Positions 62,124 to 64,000 of a stretch of 64,000 nt of DNA are shown here, piece after piece. A program made the position numbers and the translations under genes. Positions within the stretch are counted from its first letter, which is position 1. Each line of letters starts with the position of its first letter. This DNA comes from Sphingomicrobium marinum (GTDB lineage Bacteria; Pseudomonadota; Alphaproteobacteria; Sphingomonadales; Sphingomonadaceae): positions 1,667,501-1,731,500 of the forward strand of contig NZ_JANPVQ010000001.1 of NCBI RefSeq assembly GCF_026157105.1. The letters are read 5' to 3'. The notes under the pieces were generated by a model that saw only the letters and a program-made list of their open reading frames with translations, was not told the origin of the DNA and made no database searches.

Positions 62124-62248
62124 TGGGCGCCTCGCAACACCGGACGGAAGCGATTCCGCCCGTCATGTTGCATTGAATGACGAGACGACAGCCGGAGGGG
62201 CGCTTGCATGGTGCGGCGTCAGCGATCGGCCAAAATGAGAGAAGAAGC

Positions 62249-62596
62249 ATGGCGCTCTATGAGCACATCTTCCTCGCGCGTCAGGACCTTGCGCAAGCGC
62301 AGGTCGACACGATGACCGAGGAAGCGACCAAGATTATTGCCGACAATGGCGGTAAGGTGGTCGATACCGAAAACTGGGGCCTCAAGTCGATGGCCTACAA
62401 GATCCAGAAGAACCGCAAGGCGCATTACGTGATGCTCCGCCTCGACACGCCGCCCGCGGCGATCGCAGAGCTGGAACGCCTCACCCGCGTCAACGAAGAC
62501 ATCGTGCGCTACATGACCATCAAGGTCGACGAGCACGAAGAAGGCCCCTCGGCCATGATGCGCAAGGAAAAGCGCGGAAAGAAGGAGCGTAACTAA
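62249..62596 (+). CDS. rpsF: 30S ribosomal protein S6
   Basis: A 115-aa protein with the S6 start [13 protein letters not shown] and the pattern [25 protein letters not shown] basic C-terminal tail is present. ATG 62249 has GAGAGAAG upstream. It is coupled to rpsR by TAATG. Confidence 0.97.
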   Translation: MALYEHIFLARQDLAQAQVDTMTEEATKIIADNGGKVVDTENWGLKSMAYKIQKNRKAHYVMLRLDTPPAAIAELERLTRVNEDIVRYMTIKVDEHEEGPSAMMRKEKRGKKERN

Positions 62597-62820
62597 TGGC
62601 CCGTCCGTTTTTCCGCCGCCGCAAGTCCTGCCCGTTCTCGGGTAACGACGCGCCCGTCATCGATTACAAGGACGTCCGCCTGCTCCAGGGATTCATTTCC
62701 GAGCGCGGCAAGATCGTCCCGTCCCGCATCACCGCAGTGTCGGCCAAGAAGCAGCGCGAACTCGCCAAGGCGATCAAGCGCGCGCGCCACATCGGCCTGC
62801 TGCCGTACATCGTTAAGTAA
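62596..62820 (+). CDS. rpsR: 30S ribosomal protein S18
   Basis: A 74-aa protein with [46 protein letters not shown]. It partners S6 on the ribosome. It lies directly after rpsF, and 12 bp before rplI. Confidence 0.98.
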   Translation: MARPFFRRRKSCPFSGNDAPVIDYKDVRLLQGFISERGKIVPSRITAVSAKKQRELAKAIKRARHIGLLPYIVK

Positions 62821-62832
62821 GGAGAACTCGAC

Positions 62833-63567
62833 ATGGATGTGATCCTGCTTGAACGCGTCGAGAAGCTTGGCACCATCGGTGACGTCGTCACCGTGAAGAA
62901 CGGCTATGCCCGTAACTTCCTGCTGCCCAACAAGAAGGCCCTTCGCGCCAATGCCGCGAACAAGGCCATTTTCGAAGCCAACCGCGAAAAGCTCGAGGCG
63001 GAAAATGCCGAAAAGCGCTCGGGCGCCGAAGCCGAAGGCAAGAAGATGGACGGCACCACGCTGGTCCTCATTCGCCAGGCTTCGAACACCGGCCAGCTTT
63101 ATGGTTCGGTTTCGACCCGCGACATGGTCGCCAGCATGAAGGAAGAAGGCTTCGACATCGAGCGCAGCCAGGTCCAGCTGGTCCGCCCGATCAAGACCAT
63201 CGGCATGCACGACGTGAATATCGTGCTGCACCCCGAGGTCACGATCGTGGTGAAGGCCAATGTGGCTCGTTCGCCCGAAGAAGCCGAACTGCAGGCGCAG
63301 GGCGTCGACATTATCCAGCAGATGCTGGAAGATGAAGAAGAAGCGATCAAGGAAGCCGCCGAAGACGCAGCACCGACGCTCGAGCCCGGCCAGGTCATCA
63401 ACGAAGACGGCGAAGTCGAGCCTGCCGAAGGCCCGGCGGTCGAGCCCGTCGAAGTCGTTGAAGCCGGCGCCGACGCTGGTGACGAAACCGGCGAAGAAGC
63501 CGTCGCCGAGGAAGCGCCCGAAGCGGAAGCTGCCGACGACGCCAAGAAGTCGGGCGAAGAAGAGTAA
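62833..63567 (+). CDS. rplI: 50S ribosomal protein L9 with a long acidic C-terminal extension
   Basis: A 244-aa protein. The first ~150 residues are ordinary L9 (MDVILLERVEKLGTIGDVVT, KNGYARNFLLPNKKA). The rest, from about residue 150, is an Ala/Glu/Pro/Val-rich acidic extension, about 90 residues longer than standard L9. The extension has no recognisable domain. The gene ends in a good terminator at 63600. Confidence 0.95.
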   Translation: MDVILLERVEKLGTIGDVVTVKNGYARNFLLPNKKALRANAANKAIFEANREKLEAENAEKRSGAEAEGKKMDGTTLVLIRQASNTGQLYGSVSTRDMVASMKEEGFDIERSQVQLVRPIKTIGMHDVNIVLHPEVTIVVKANVARSPEEAELQAQGVDIIQQMLEDEEEAIKEAAEDAAPTLEPGQVINEDGEVEPAEGPAVEPVEVVEAGADAGDETGEEAVAEEAPEAEAADDAKKSGEEE

Positions 63568-63599
63568 GCCTACCTTAGCTTCATCGCAGATTGAAAACA

Positions 63600-63625
63600 G
63601 GCCGTCCGCTCTCCAGCGGGCGGCC
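63600..63625 (+). terminator. Terminator of rpsF-rpsR-rplI
   Basis: GGCCGTCCGCT-CTCC-AGCGGGCGGCC is followed by TTTTTC, 32 nt after the rplI stop. Confidence 0.9.
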
Positions 63626-63636
63626 TTTTTCTTTGC

Positions 63637-63662
63637 GGAACGCAGCCCCCGCTTTGCCCGTT
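63637..63662 (+). promoter_or_regulatory. EcfG-type general-stress promoter of the 51-aa gene
   Basis: GGAAC-N17-CGTT is a perfect match to the consensus, 26 nt before the ATG and immediately after the rplI terminator. Confidence 0.7.
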
Positions 63663-63687
63663 AAGTCCCTGAATAAGGAGATTTAAG

Positions 63688-63843
63688 ATGAGCAAGCACA
63701 AGGACGACAAACCCGAAGTCATGGAGCGCCTCGAAGCGATGGAAGTCGATACGTTCGACCCCGTCGAATACCAGGAAGAAGGTCAGGGCAAGCCGCACCA
63801 GGGTCTCAAGAAAGAGCTCAAGAAAGAAGCGCGCCGCAAGTGA
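63688..63843 (+). CDS. Small charged hypothetical protein (51 aa)
   Basis: A 51-aa protein, read by hand: MSKHKDDKPEVMERLEAMEV and so on, ending ELKKEARRK. It is strongly charged and probably disordered or helical, with no membrane part. ATG 63688 follows AAGGAGATTTAAG. Its perfect EcfG promoter suggests stress induction. Family not recognised. Confidence 0.65.
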   Translation: MSKHKDDKPEVMERLEAMEVDTFDPVEYQEEGQGKPHQGLKKELKKEARRK

Positions 63844-63974
63844 GGAAGCGTAAGCCCCTGGAACGCAAACAGGTCGCCAACGAACTGGCGCCCGCACTGC
63901 GCCGCGATGATCGCATGACGGCGCTTGCACCCGTCGAACCCAAGGACGGCCCCACGCCCGGAAAGCCTGTCTAG
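63840..63974 (+). CDS. Possible 44-aa ORF overlapping the 51-aa gene
   Basis: GTG 63840 overlaps the previous stop (GTGA) and the frame runs to TAG 63972, giving VRKRKPLERKQVANELAPAL and a Pro-rich end. The overlap suggests translational coupling, but no ribosome site or homologue supports it. Confidence 0.3.
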   Translation: MRKRKPLERKQVANELAPALRRDDRMTALAPVEPKDGPTPGKPV

Positions 63975-64000
63975 GCCGCCCAGGGCTTAGCAGGCGGCGG

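Noticed and set aside
62124..62248. S6:S18-binding leader RNA upstream of rpsF
   Set aside because: Such leaders exist in many bacteria, but I could not draw the conserved structure here by eye with confidence.

Overview
The window is about 64 kb of GC-rich, gene-dense chromosome with no phage, insertion sequence, CRISPR array or rRNA. It looks like an alphaproteobacterium of the order Sphingomonadales. The evidence is a UrcA-family secreted protein, an Oar-type TonB-dependent receptor, split b/b' ATP synthase subunits, PhaR, an NrsF-type anti-sigma factor, promoters of the alphaproteobacterial EcfG type (GGAAC-N16/17-CGTT) and RpoH type (CTTG-N17-CCTATAT), and a bacteriophytochrome with an HWE-type kinase. 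The genus cannot be fixed from the sequence; a Sphingomicrobium or Sphingomonas relative is an inference.

Layout. 1-7.3 kb: a hydrolase-OsmC fusion (cut by the window edge), a UrcA protein divergent from a LysR regulator, glmU-glmS (amino-sugar synthesis), a lysine/alanine-rich histone-like protein, an undescribed short transcript with a 19-codon ORF behind a full-length Shine-Dalgarno sequence, and phaR. 7.4-11.4 kb: a bufferin (metal-stress) operon with two bufA genes, bufB, bufC and a DoxX protein, ending in its own ECF sigma factor and NrsF anti-sigma factor. Each bufA gene has a GTAAC(C/G)-N16-CGAA promoter. A tRNA-Arg(CCG) follows. 11.6-24.6 kb: stress and accessory genes. These are DUF892 and DUF2383 helical-bundle proteins, a tightly overlapped YcgG/GntA-like - TIGR02588 - TIGR02587 - small-ORF cluster beside a DUF1989 protein, the Ku-LigD end-joining pair, membrane proteins, a TIR-TPR protein and a DUF2855 protein.

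24.7-41.4 kb: a large TonB receptor, then a catabolic block. An aromatic aminotransferase, a fused 2-oxoacid dehydrogenase E1 and its E2 lie next to paaABCE (phenylacetyl-CoA epoxidase, no paaD seen), with paaG and paaZ further on. Together they suggest a route from phenylalanine through phenylpyruvate to phenylacetyl-CoA and ring cleavage. 41.4-64 kb is mostly housekeeping: the atp Fo operon, the ydbH-ynbE-ydbL envelope lipid-transport set, radC, purB, heme oxygenase plus bacteriophytochrome, dnaK-dnaJ under an RpoH promoter, fabD-fabG, an outer-membrane barrel protein, a Rieske oxygenase and rpsF-rpsR-rplI. Two tiny overlapping ORFs close the window.

The strongest candidates for something new are the sigma-controlled double-bufferin operon, in which one bufferin looks like a lipoprotein; the 19-aa smORF transcript between phaR and the histone-like gene; and the GntA-like/TIGR02587/TIGR02588 cluster. 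Several stress genes share EcfG-like promoters, which points to a local concentration of general-stress genes.
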